Positions 46,448-57,394 of a DNA stretch of 64,000 bases are shown here, piece after piece (the stretch's first letter is position 1; each line of letters opens with the position of its first letter). The notes under the pieces were generated by a model that was not told where the DNA came from, did not search any database, and saw nothing but the letters and a program-made list of their open reading frames with translations. This DNA is from Lasiosphaeria ovina (taxonomy: Eukaryota; Ascomycota; Sordariomycetes; Sordariales; Lasiosphaeriaceae): positions 248,001 to 312,000 of the forward strand of contig JAULSN010000001.1 in NCBI GenBank assembly GCA_033439765.1. Reading direction: 5' to 3'. A program made the translations under genes and the position numbers.

Positions 46448-46513
46448 GTGGCGCTTTTTTCGCCCGTGTAAGCCAGGGACAGTCAACATTCAAATTACTA
46501 CCGTTCAATGAAG

Positions 46514-48115
46514 CTATTCGCAAACAATACAGGACCTTATTTCGTCGATAGGGCCTTCATCAGAGCTTTCTTCAAGGCCTTCCTGAGTAGCCCCGGCCTC
46601 AATCTGCGCCTGCCTGATCTTCGTGATGTCAACAAAGCGTTTATTCGGGTCCGCGGTGACAGCCTTCTTCTTTTTATTCCTTACAAGCTCCAACTGCGCC
46701 CGCAACATAGCGACTTCGTGTTGAAGTAATGCCAGGTCGATATCCTTCCGGCTGAAGCCTTTTGCGACCTTCTTGAACAGCTCCCGTTGTGCCCTGTTAG
46801 CCTTCTTTTCGATGTTGAATTTGGCTAGCTGAATCGTCAGGTCCGCTACCTTGTAGGGAGTCTTCCACGTGCCCGGGTCCTCTGTTGTTTTGGAGGGCTG
46901 TGGAGTAGTGGCCAATAGTTGGACCGCTGTAGTAGTTGTGGCCTTCTTGACTCCATTCGCGTTTTCCAATAATAAAGGACTGCGTAGGGCCTTCTGCTTG
47001 TTCAAGGGCCACAACCCGGCGGCATGCCAGCCTGCCTTATAGTTTTCCTGCCTCAAAGCGATCTCCCGAGCCTTGTAATAATACACAAGCATCGTCCTTT
47101 TGCCCACAAGCGTAGCCTCTAACTATACGGTCGTCAAAGTCAGGAACTTTCTATACAGTTACTTCAGGGACGAGAAGACGCCCAAATCGAGAGGTTGTAC
47201 AACGTGCGAGGCGTATGAGGGCAGGTAAACAAGGTAGATGTTATTTAGGAAGCATAGCCACATATAGTCAAACGTTATATGACTATGGTGACCGTCAAGG
47301 ACCAGCAAGCGGGCCTCTCCAGGGTCCTCCGGAGCCGTACCCGGAATGAAGATATCGCGAAGCCATTCTAGGGCGATTTCGTCGTCGGTCTAGCCCTTAT
47401 TTTGGGCGGTGAACTTCCATTTCTTGAATGGCTTTAGCTCCAAAGGAAACCACTGTTGTTGAACCTTCTTCCCCTTAAAAATGACGCATGGCCGAAGTGC
47501 CTCCCCTATGGCCGAGATGCATTCAATGAAGGAGGTCTAGGTGCGGGCCCCGGGCGATCTCTTGATCAGGGTCTTATATTCCTTAGATCCTAGGACCATG
47601 CCGTTGCTACCCTGGCCTTCCTGTAGGCCTGTCTCGTCCTTATTCCAACGGTTCTCGGGCTTGATATCCCTGACGGTAGGAAGGTCGAAATGCTTGAACC
47701 ATTCCCCAATTATTTCCCGGGTTGCACCGTTGAGCCTCACGGAATCAACACGCTTCGCTCTCTGGGTGCCAATTTGAGTGTTCCTGGCGGTAAAGCGTTG
47801 TGTCCATTGTTTTCCGACCTTTTCTTCCTTCCCGGCGATCAGGGCGATACGGCCGGCCAGATGCCTCACCGTCTCATGCGACGGCGGGCTTCCAATTGAA
47901 GCCATTCCGAGAATCCAGCCGGCTAGGCGGGCTTCCTGATCCTCGGTCAGAATCTGTGCCGAGCGGTGAGCCAGACGGCGTGTTGTTGCACCGCGATTAC
48001 GGCGGTGAAGTGTTGTAAGTGGAATGCCAAATTCCTGGGCCGCCCGGCGCAAAGAGACGCCATTTTCGACCATTTCGAGGGCGTTCGACACGCACTCTTC
48101 GTCGTAGTCGCACAT
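46514..48115 (-). pseudogene. Fot1/pogo transposase with four in-frame stops
   Basis: One continuous frame of 534 codons starts MCDYDEECVSNALEMVENGV (helix-turn-helix with LRRAAQEFGIPLTTLHRR). It continues through a CENP-B-type segment (LTEDQEARLAGWILGM), KDETGLQEGQ (first Asp), LLVLDGHHSH (second Asp) and HVVQPLDLGVFSSLK (third Asp), to a basic coiled C-terminus (RKDIDLALLQHEVAMLRAQL) near the end. Stops are at 47537 (TAG), 47390 (TAG), 47159 (TAA) and 47123 (TAG), counted by lowest coordinate. All can arise by single C-to-T or G-to-A changes. No frameshift is seen, so inactivation was by point mutation only. Confidence 0.93.
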
Positions 48116-48244
48116 GATGATGATTCCCAGTCAATTTTGCGTCGAATGCAGTAGAGAAGAAGGAATTTGGAAAAGAATTGAACAAGTTGTGCGTATTTAA
48201 GCGGTGTGCGGGTGCGAAGGATGTGGTGGCGTTTGTGGCTTACA

Positions 48245-48290
48245 CGGCATGTTCCGCTTCCAGGGTGTTCCGCTTTTGGCCTAGTTGACT
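48245..48290. repeat. Right TIR of Fot1-like element 2
   Basis: Ends CTTTTGGCCTAGTTGACT followed by TA; inverse of the left TIR with one difference. Confidence 0.95.
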
Positions 48291-48292
48291 TA

Positions 48293-48920
48293 GTGGCGTG
48301 CAGATTCTTCCTGGAAAGCCGAGGTAGGAATGGCATGTTTGGAGTCCGGGATAATCTCGGCTAGATGTAATTGATGGAATTTATTGCTCTAAACATGGTA
48401 GATGCTCTTTTGTACTGGTCGTGGGATGTTCATGAGAATATCACGAGATGTTTTGGGTTTTATTCTAGCCTTGTCAGTTTGATTCCTCCTGAGATTTTCA
48501 GTCGGGATTCCGGATGCTGGTAACAGCCCCTTGGCCAATGAAACGAGAAAACGAAAAGGGAGGAAAATCTGGAATGAAAACGGAAGAAACCCCGACAGGG
48601 AATGAAATTTACGACTTCATGTCACTTTCACAGGAATAGCGTCAAAGTCAGGTGACGCCACCAAGGAAGCTGCCGCCCGGCTATTCGATACCTAGCCCTA
48701 CAGCGTCAGTTCAGGGCCTGAGGCTGCTGTAACAACCTACCTAAGTTCTGACACCCTTCAGGGGGACAATCAGCAGGCGCCCCACTCGGGCTGTGCTGCG
48801 CCTTCCTGGCCAAGCCAGCTGCACAGACACTTGACCCCAAATCCCCTAGGCCGTCTTGGACTTGTAACTTGCCCCGCACAACTCCCGCAACATGTGAGGA
48901 AGTCGACACAAACTCCAGAG
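48293..48920. other. Intergenic stretch, kinase promoter
   Basis: Between transposon 2 and the kinase start. In-frame codons extend upstream of 48921 without an ATG, so I chose the ATG at 48921 (ATGGCGTCGGCC). Confidence 0.5.
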
Positions 48921-51900
48921 ATGGCGTCGGCCGCGTACGACAACCTGTGCTTCGAGATCTACGAGGAAATATACCGGCGGCTCGAGCGGAGAGACGAAGA
49001 CCAACTGCGGTTTGCGGCCAAGGGCACAGCCAAAAAGGTGCTGCGGCGCGAGAACCTGCTTCGATTCTTCCGGAGCCTCGTCGTGCCACACCTGACGGCC
49101 CTGCAGCAGTTTGGCCACGACGAGGACGAGCTGGTCGACCGAGTCAACAAGCGGAACCTGCACGACTTTTTGGCCATTCTGATTTTCGGCACCTGTCGCA
49201 TCGAAGCAGCCTGGACTTTCACGCGCGAGCTGGTGGCCCGCGACGAGTGGCCAGTCCGCCGCCGCGGCAAGACGCTGGGCCTCCTCCCTGCCGACCGCGA
49301 CGACCTGATCGACCTCTTTGGCAATGTCGTCGCCGCTGACAAGTTCTTCGGCAACCAGGCCTGCTTCAGCACCGTCGTCATCCGCAAGCGCGAGGAGGTC
49401 CGCGTGAGAGACCCCCAGGGCCAGAGGCTGCCCTATCTCGAGGAGCAGGCTCTGGCCAAGGGCTCTTTTGGCAAAGTCTTCAAGGTCAAGATCGCCAGGG
49501 GCCACTTCTACGATCCCCAGACTGGCATGGGAAACCTCGCCCCCCTCGACATGGCTCGCAAGGACTATCTCGTCAGTAGCGAGTTTCCTGCCAGGGGCGA
49601 GCGCGAGATCATGGAGAAGATCCTCACTAGCTCCGCCCGGACCTGCCAGAATATCCTCGAGAACTATGGCAGCCTCGAGGCCGGCCCCACGACCTACAGC
49701 CTGTTCATGCCGCTGGCCATCTGCGACCTCCGCGCCTACATGATGGAGCATCACCAAGCACGCCCCAACACCATCGCCGAAAAAGCCAACATGATCCTGT
49801 CTGCCGAGGGTCTGGCCGGCGGCTTGAACTTCCTCCACACCGAGATGGAGACGTCTGACCGAGAGAAGCTAGTGTGCTACCACATGGACCTCAAGCCCAG
49901 CAACATCCTCATCTTCCGCGAGACTGGCGACGACCCGACCCGAGACCACCACGCCATCTGGAAGCTGAGCGACTTTGGCATGGCCCGCGTCAAGTTGCGC
50001 CGAGCCGGCCAGGACACGGAGCGGGAAAAGGATTTCAACAGCTGGTTCGTCCGCCGCCAGAAGCCCCCCGACCCGTCTCTCTCGGCCACGTTGAATCGAC
50101 GTGGAGAAGGCACCTATCTCGCCCCCGAGTCGGTTTCGTCGACCAAGAGCATGAAGGCCGAGAGCGACGTGTGGTCGCTGGCTTGTGTGATAAGCGTTGT
50201 CTTCGCCTACCTTGAGGAAGGCAGCGATGGCATCGAACGATACCAAGACGCCCGCCTGGCTCACGCCAATGCCAACGGCTTCGATCGTTTCTTCCTCCGG
50301 GGCACGCGATTCACGTCTACAAAAGTCCATCCGGCGGTCCACAAATGGCATACGCGACTTATCGACAGGGCAGCCGAGCGAGATTCAGCGGAAGCGGAAG
50401 TGGTAAAGTTTATGCTGCGATATCTCGAGGAGGCAGTGTTTGACGTCGAGCCGTTTCCTAAACGGCACGGGGCAAAGAATGTCAGAGACATGTTGCTGAA
50501 GACATTTAAAAAGTACAAGAGCCTAGGAGAAACACAGAGGGATAAGGAATCGGAGGCCGGAGGCCTCAAACCCCCTGGAAGCACCACGCTGTTTGGAAAG
50601 CTGCGCCCAAGGTGAGTTGCCAAGTATGACTGTCTACTACGAGTCATTCAACAAGAACTAATTCTAACTCCACACTCATAGATCGGAGTCACCGGCACGC
50701 GGACAGGTGCAAGGATGGTATTTGTCCAGCACCGAGGCGTTCAAGGCCTGCAAGATCTCCCCAGAAGGATCCCTCGTCGCATACTGGACCGACGTCAAAA
50801 TTTCGCTATACACGTCGCAGTCTCTTTACTCCAGCAAGGGTGATGAGGCAGCACCTGCAGCAGAACATCTCCTTGTAGCGACAGACTGCATCTTAAAGGG
50901 CATCTGCTTGACGCAAAAGTATCTCGTTGCGTCGACTACGGGCGCCAACTTCAACGTAAGAACACCTCTTGTTGTTGATCTCGCTCTGAACTGACATGAT
51001 GGTGCCAGTGCTATATATTCGACCTTCAACGCGGCACCTCGGTCGATGCGAGCCTCGACCATTGGTATCGGCTCACTCTCCCCCTCCCAGAAATACACAG
51101 GCTTGCCATCTCGCCCGACGGCAAGACAGTGGCATGCATTCTGAGGGACAAAGAAGGAGAACAGAACCCCTGCTCTCTATTCACGGCGTCGGTAGCAGAT
51201 CTTATTAAATACTCGAAGAGACCGTGAGTAAACACCTGGCAAATTGAGATTGCGTATGGCACTCCAACTAACATATGAGCTCGCAAAGACCATCCTCCTC
51301 CGCCGACGAGGCCTCGATGTCGGCAGACGCAAGCAACACCTCGATCGCAGTAGCGATAGAACCTTGGGAACTGGAGAAACTAGACTGGCCTGCACCAGCT
51401 GTAACCCACATATCCTTTTCCGGAAAAGACGACATATACCTGGTGGTGCGGCCGGAACTGACTGCAAAAAGCCGCGTTCATCGGATTCCCATTGTTCACT
51501 TGTCTCTGGCCAACAGAACAATGGAAAGCGTCATAGTCGAGTCACGGGTAAGCTCCTTTGTTGGGCAAAGGTCTTGTTCTTGATCAGCTCTGTTTGCTAA
51601 TGGCATCGATGCAGGGACTCGACAACAGCAGCTCCGCAAGCCTTCTCACAACATTCGCCCCGTTCCACAACGATCCCGCAACGTGCGCTGTTGTCACTCG
51701 AGAGAATTGCCTCCACATCCAAAACTTAACCGAAAGCGAACCGATTCCCCCGATACACAAGGGCCTCAAGAACTACCGGGTGCTGAAGCTGATGATGGAC
51801 TGGCACGACGACAAGATGTTTGCACTCGGCACGACGCCTCTAAACCAGCGGCTGCTTCTCTTGGAGCTCACGGTCCCACGCTCCGAGGCAGAGAAGGTCG

Positions 51901-52064
51901 AGGTTAGGGAGCTGGCGCAGCTTCCCGGCTTGTCTCATAACGACGAGTTCACCGTGCGGCTCTCGGACGAAGCCGGCGAGAAATACATTCTGGTCGCTGC
52001 ATTGGTCGGTGCAAACCGCCGGGCTATCTACCGGGCGTGTCTCTCAGAGCCAGAAGTGGAGTAG
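48921..52064 (+). CDS. Protein kinase-like protein with long C-terminal beta-rich region
   Basis: Five exons (48921-50611, 50682-50955, 51009-51223, 51289-51547, 51615-52064) with consistent phases give 962 residues. The kinase part spans about 165-480: glycine loop KGSFGKVFKV (from ~180), catalytic loop HMDLKPSN (321-328, Met in place of the usual Arg), and DFGMAR at 351. The activation segment ends with GTYLAPES, and the F-helix has SDVWSLACV. The expected beta-3 lysine context is not obvious: the strand after the loop reads DYLVSSEF, so activity is uncertain. The N-terminal ~160 residues are helical. The last ~400 residues contain repeated short strands (CKISPEGSLVAYWTD, LAISPDGKTVACIL, THISFSGKDDIYLVV) suggesting a WD-like propeller. 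This fits a fungal kinase group whose targets are unknown. Confidence 0.85.
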
Positions 52065-53204
52065 CTACACTCCCAACTACGCCTTGACGGAAGGCTTTTG
52101 GAATGTTGTTGCCAGTTACTTGCATAATACGAAGGAGAGTGGTTGCGAATAAGCGGCCAAGAGATTGAAACGTTTTATGGATATAAGCGCGTATGAAGGT
52201 ATGGAGATCTTGAAGGGGATATTCGAGCTTAACAATACCATCTTGGACATAACCAGCCAAGTATTACAGGATAGAAATGTTACAGCTGAGTATACTGGGT
52301 GTATCATTTCATGTGACTTTTGATCTCCAGAGACTAATCCGGTCATAATTAGACAGTGCTGGCTAGACTAGGTGGACATTTCTGTCACTGAAGGCCAGCC
52401 CAGTCTCGACCTGGAGAACACGCTCACACACTGCATTACCTTGACCCGAGATAAGACAACTCTACCTTGCACTTTCTCCTGAGGACAAGAGAAGGACTCT
52501 GTTATAGCCGGGTAAAAGAAGCGATCCCATACCGGTGGTGACTGAGGCCCTAGACTGGGCATTCACATGGCCTAAGTCGGCAGTCACACGTAGACGCTCC
52601 CTTTGCTCGCTGGAGGCTAGCTAGGAGCCCGCGGACGGGGCTCTTCTGTTCCTCCTCATCGAGCTCCTTTGGCTTTGCACGCGAGAACAAGAGCGAATAA
52701 ATGGATGAAGAAGCTAAGAAGCTGACTAGCTAAGGAGGAATGATCCCACAGGGTTGCGATCATGTAATCGGGCGGCATCTGTTATCTTAATTATTCATCT
52801 TTGGCTGAAGCTTGCTCATCAAAATCACCAGGACGGACGGTGCTGGGCTGAAATGGTATGGGAAAAGCGGTCTCATGGCTCGCCGATATCATCTCCCCTT
52901 CGTTAATGTTACGCAAGACATCATTTCATGGCATCGGACAAGTGGCTTAGCGAACATTCATTTGGCTTGGGGAATTCAAGGGTGAAAGTTTGACATGACT
53001 AAGACCGGATGAAGATCTAGCCATTTCCACCTGCCTACGCCATTGAAAAGCGGCCATTTGAAGAAACCATCGCGCAAAAAAGTCGCTGCAGGGCGGGGAT
53101 GCTCGAAGATCTTACTCGAAATATTCGAGGGGAGCGCTACGTCGCCCGCATCGCACCCCTCGTAGCCCAGTCGCGGTACCTAAGTCTTCCCTGCCCTCTC
53201 CGAG
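52065..53204. other. Intergenic stretch
   Basis: No gene or RNA is supported. It leads into the APN2 fragment. Confidence 0.5.
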
Positions 53205-53600
53205 ATGGCCACCGCAGCTCTTCAAGAACTGCTGCGAAAAGGCGTCATGTCTCTCGAAGACTTCTACTTCAGCCCTGACCGTCGTTTCTTCAACTAGATC
53301 GTCTTTGGAGGCCGCGTCGACGGCGAACGAGACGAGGGCCGAGAGGAGCCTGTTCTGTGGGATCTCTGCAGAGAGTTCCATCCTGCCCGCAAGGGCATGT
53401 ACACTTACTAGGAGACTAAGAAGAATGCGAAGCCGGGCAACTACGGAAGCCGCATCGACTACATCTTGTGCACAACCGGCATCAGAGACTAGTTCGTCAA
53501 CTCCAACATCCAAGAAGGTCTCTTAGGGTCTGACCACTGCCCCGTTTACGCCACAATCGATGACACTGTCGTTGCCGTCAACAACAAGACATGTAACACT
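53205..53600 (+). pseudogene. APN2/APEX2-type AP endonuclease fragment
   Basis: A continuous frame encodes DLCREFHPARKGMYTY, KKNAKPGNYGSRIDYILC and NIQEGLLGSDHCPVYATIDD, the conserved end of the exonuclease-III fold of class II AP endonuclease 2. SDH at its end holds the catalytic Asp-His, and GSRIDY is a substrate-loop motif. TAG stops at 53295-53297, 53409-53411 and 53490-53492 lie in this frame. The last two stand where intact proteins have Trp, as expected of TGG changed to TAG. The N-terminal half of the nuclease domain and the C-terminal zinc finger are absent. It is best read as a duplicated fragment inactivated by RIP; the working repair gene must be elsewhere in the genome. Confidence 0.82.
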
Positions 53601-53987
53601 TAGCGCTACGCTTCATGGACCAAGCAGAGTTCGGAAATGAGATGCCATAATGTTTTAATGGCTAGCAAGTAACTAGGCTGGACAGAAATGCCTTAGAATA
53701 AATGTTCGGGACACCCCTAGCGATATATCCATACAGCTAGATGCCCAAGGAAACTTGAGGTTTATGATAAGAGGTATAGCAATCACGTACAAGCAACCCC
53801 TACCAACGCCGCCCGTGGTAAACCCACCTCCTAGTACGCCCCAGATGCTGTGCAGGTGATTAGAAATAGAAGGGGCTCGCTCCCAACAGAATAGGTCTAG
53901 ACAGTGCCGATCGAGAACCACCCCCCAAAGCTCGCAAAAGAAAAAAAGGAAACACCAAAACATACTCCGCTTCTTTCTCTGTTCCTC
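53601..53987. other. Intergenic stretch between gene relics
   Basis: AT-rich; no coding signal beyond the flanking relics. Confidence 0.5.
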
Positions 53988-54240
53988 TACGCTGCGGAAT
54001 GAGATGCAATAATATATGTGTGATATGCTTCAGACAGTCCCTCGCCATCTTGGCTTTTCCTGCGGTAGACGTCACGCTCGCGATCCCGGTTGCGATCCCG
54101 GTCCCGGGTTGGCGATCGGCTTCGGCTTCTCGTCCTGCTGGCCCGGGACCTGTCGTCGTAATCCACTCGTCTCCGATCCCAATCGTGCCGTCTCGTGTCA
54201 TCCCAGTCATCCCGACGGGGCCTGTGCGTACAGTACCTGA
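53988..54240 (-). pseudogene. Orphan exon encoding an RS-rich tail (splicing-factor-like)
   Basis: A minus-strand frame ending with TAG at 53988-53990 encodes DDWDDTRRHDWDRRRVDYDD, then RSRASRTRSRSRSPTRDRDR and NRDRERDVYRRKSQDGEGL. Such alternating Arg-Ser and Arg-Asp stretches are typical of SR proteins and other pre-mRNA splicing factors. A plausible intron precedes it (GTTAGG donor near 54297, TCAG acceptor at 54237), preceded by SVGSGRGNK. I find no RNA-binding domain upstream, so this is either a stranded 3' exon or part of a gene I cannot trace. The frame carries no internal stop. Alternative frames here are shadows. Confidence 0.5.
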
Positions 54241-54297
54241 TAAGTGAGACTTTACAGCGAGAAGGAGATTAGTGCTGAATTCGAATACCACCTAACC

Positions 54298-54772
54298 TTT
54301 GTTGCCTCTGCCACTCCCGACACTGATGTCCTAAAGCTTCTTATAGTGTGTCTGTCTCTTCACCCTATCTGCCAGGCTCCTTGCTAGTTCTAGTTTTTTT
54401 TTAATATAATATTGTGCTGCTGTCTCTTCTTTCCTTCTCCAGTGCCGTTGTCATCTCGTGGACTAGCTCCGACCGTGTGGCACTGCCTCTGGCGGCCCTC
54501 CCGGGGGGCGCCTGCCGCGGGCTGTTCTCGCTGCGCTCGGCCACGGGCCCCAGCACTGCGTTTTACCGACGTTCCGCGTGGACGACCTTCTTCGACTTTT
54601 CTACATCCAGTTTCAAGATCCATTGAATCGAATATCAACAAAACCCGTAATTATACCACGGATTGCTACAACATTTGTGATCATATATAATTGCAACTAG
54701 ATCTTTTTATGATCATCTCTTTTAGAATGCCATGCCAGTCCCCAGAACACTAGTTCATCAAAAATCCCACCT
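54298..54772. other. Intergenic stretch with a GC-rich island
   Basis: A GC-rich island (54440-54600) has open frames on both strands but nothing I recognise. Flanks are AT-rich. Confidence 0.45.
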
Positions 54773-57394
54773 CTACCCCTTTACACCCCTCAACCCCTCG
54801 ACATCCAAATCCCCGGTATTAATATTGTTACTGTTATTCGCCGTCAAGCGGCGCCCAAAGTCTTTCAGGCTCCAGTCGGCAACCTTGGGGGCGAGGCGGC
54901 GGAAGGCGGCGCCGTTCTCGCGGTGCAGCAGCCAGTAGTAGAAGAAGAAGGTGATGGCGGTCAGCACGGCGGATGACAGCACGTAGATCCACACCATGGA
55001 CGACCCGGCGATGCGGTTGTTGTCCCCGTCGAAACCGAAAAAGTTCATGCCGAAGAAGGACTGTAAGTTCTTGTTAGTTGGAGTTAGTTTAGGTAGGGGT
55101 TAAAAGTGCTAGGAACACGCACCGAAACAAACGAGGCCGGGAGGTACAGCAGCGTCAGAGTGGTGATGAAGACGGCCGACTTGTTGAGCTGCAGCATGTT
55201 GCCGTTCTGCTCCTTGGCAACGACCTGGTCGCGGAACAGCAGGGTGTCGGACAGGAGCTGGGCGGTGCGCTGGGTGCGCTGCTGGAGATGGGTGACGGCG
55301 CGGCAGTAGCCACCGCACTGCCGGCTGATGTTGCGCAGCTGCTGCGTGCCGGGGTGGGCGGCGGCGGCGGGCGACATCCCCGCTAGCAGCGCGGTGAGCT
55401 CGTCGAGCGTGTCGGTAGCGGCGCCCAGCACGGCCGGGACCAGCAGGAAGCGCGTCTCGAGGCTCACCAGCGCCGACAGGTTGTCGTAGCAGATGCGCAG
55501 CGGCTCGTCGATGTAGGTGGCGAACGTGCTGTTGGCGACGGGCAGGAACTGCCGCTCCAGCGCGGCGATGTACTGCCGCCACGCCGGGAAGTACGCGGCG
55601 AAGAGCAGGCGGTGCAGCCAGAACGGTTCGGTCTCGGGGCCCTGGACGAGGGTCGACAGGAAGGCGGCAGCTTCCTGGTGCAGCTTGGAGTTTGGGGTCG
55701 GGCTGAGCAGCACGTATGTGCTGCTGCACGTCTTGGCGTCGAAGCGGTGGTACAGCCCGGTCTGCCGGATTACCCACCTGGCGTCGGCGGCCTTGTACTC
55801 GGGGTACCTGACCGTGTAGGAGATTTCTGGTTGTCGTCGTCAGAGTCACAGCCAGTAGCAGTCACGGGACGGGCAGCAGGGCGAAGATGTACCAGTCACG
55901 TCGCCGGTGCGGTTCTCGGTGTAGGGGACGCAGTAGACCTCCTCAAGCTCAAGGTTGCGTGTGTAGAAGCAGGATGTAATGTCCCAGAAGGACGCATGCA
56001 TGCCGTGCGCCGACACGATGGCCTCCATCATGGGCTTCGTGATCTGTAACGGGCGCCATGAGGTGCGCTGGCAGATGGAGCTGGCGAGAGTCAGCGGGAT
56101 CCTCGGTCACTGGCAATGCAATGGGCATCACTGACATCAAGCGGCAAGAATAGCTGTCGGCTCGAGAACCATTGAGGTGCCCAGCGAGTTCGGGCAGCGT
56201 CTTTGCACTCCATTCCGAAATGGGACACGACGGTTGCCCCTGAGTCTGGGCTTGGGTCGGAGCTGGGGCGGTAGTTGAGGCTGCAGCGGAAGAGGCGCCA
56301 GACGTGGTCGCTGTCGCAGTCGCTGTCGCGTTCACCGTTGCAAACTGGGGATGGCCAACATCGATTACTTTGACAGGCTCGACTGCTTTGTCAACAAAGC
56401 AATTGTCAAGCGAAGTCATTGGAGCAATGAGTAAAAATACAGGCGGAGTGGGGCGTGCTTCTCTTTGAAGAGACGTCCTCCAAACGCGAACTCCCTGAAA
56501 GAATGGATTGCAGAGTGGCAGTTGTTACAGTAATAAATCCAATAAATCCGCCGCCGAGCCGCAAGATTTTCTCCCGCAGGCCCGTCGCACAACGCTCCTC
56601 CCCCAACGCTGCCTCCTGGGCCGCCTGACCAGGCGTTTTCCCCGTTGGGCCAATCCGCCTGCCCCGACAGTGGCACCAAACTCGACCTCGCGCCGGGACC
56701 ACCCTCCCTGTCAGGGTCAGAGCTGCGCCCCCATCCCCGTCCAAGCCCCCTGGCAGGACAAATCGACCCCCACCAAGCCTCGCGGCAGCTGCAAAGAGCG
56801 GTTTGTCAATCTTCTCGAGCCTCGCTGTTTGAGTTCGAATTACGTCAGTAAAAAGCCTGTTGGGACCGATCTGTTTGAAGGTTGAAGCTTTTGGGGCTTT
56901 ACTCAATCTGGGACTAATGATCGTTGTTAGCATGGCTTCAAGAACAACCATGCCTTCCAGGGTTGGTTAGGAGGAACCTCCTTACCTCGTCCACGTGTTC
57001 TGGCGCAGTGAAAGTCCACTGGTCGTCCTTCATCTGCATGCACGCCATCCCCGTCAGCATACGCTTCCGTTACCGACTGATCGGTCCGACCCGAGAAAGA
57101 AGCAAAAGCGCATACCCGGATGTTGAAATCGGTCTGCCCGGGGAACAGCTCCTCGAGGCGCGCCTGGAGAGCGTCCTTTTTGAGGTAGCGCGACGTGACA
57201 TTCTGCGTCACGCCCGCCGCCGCAGCCTCGGCCGCCGCAGCTGCCTTACTCTCCATCGTCACGGTGCGTGTCGGCGCTGTTTCGGGCGGGCAAGTGGAAG
57301 ATTTAACGGGAGAGTCTGGCTTTGAGTTTTGTTGCTGCGGCTGCTGTGGCCAGGTCCTTTTAGAACCAGAGAAAAAGGTGGCGAACCGACGCAT
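54773..57394 (-). CDS. CorA-like divalent-cation (Mg) transporter
   Basis: Well-supported exons in order of transcription: 57394-57116 (start MRRFATFFSGSKRTWPQQPQ), 57033-56986 (MKDDQWTFTAPEHVDE), 56419-56111, 56043-55893 (SFWDITSCFYTRNLELEEVY), 55826-55123 and 55060-54773. The C-terminus has two membrane helices (SAVFITTLTLLYLPASFVS and VWIYVLSSAVLTAITFFFYY) and, between them, FFGMNFF with the CorA GMN selectivity motif. The long N-terminal part is the cytosolic domain with a coiled stalk (QQRTQRTAQLLSDTLLFRDQ). CorA proteins form pentameric Mg channels in plasma or mitochondrial membranes. The join between 56985 and 56420 is unresolved: an FAFGGRLFKEKHAPLRLYFY segment near 56490-56420 is in a different frame from the next exon, so a hidden intron or a frameshift exists. 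Confidence 0.75.

Larger units (their letters stand above)
46402..48290 (-). mobile_element. Second Fot1/pogo-type DNA transposon (1.89 kb)
   Basis: Inverted repeats of 46 bp (46402-46447 and 48245-48290) differ at one position. They start AGTCAACTAGGCC and are flanked by TA on each side (46400-46401 and 48291-48292). The length of 1889 bp is that of a complete Fot1-like element. It is not the same family as element 1, since the TIRs and the protein differ. Only the in-frame stops prevent a full product, so this copy is much less damaged than element 1. Confidence 0.96.

Noticed and set aside
54414..54626. Plus-strand 70-codon frame in a GC-rich island
   Set aside because: Open on both strands owing to GC content, with no domain and no transcript-like structure.
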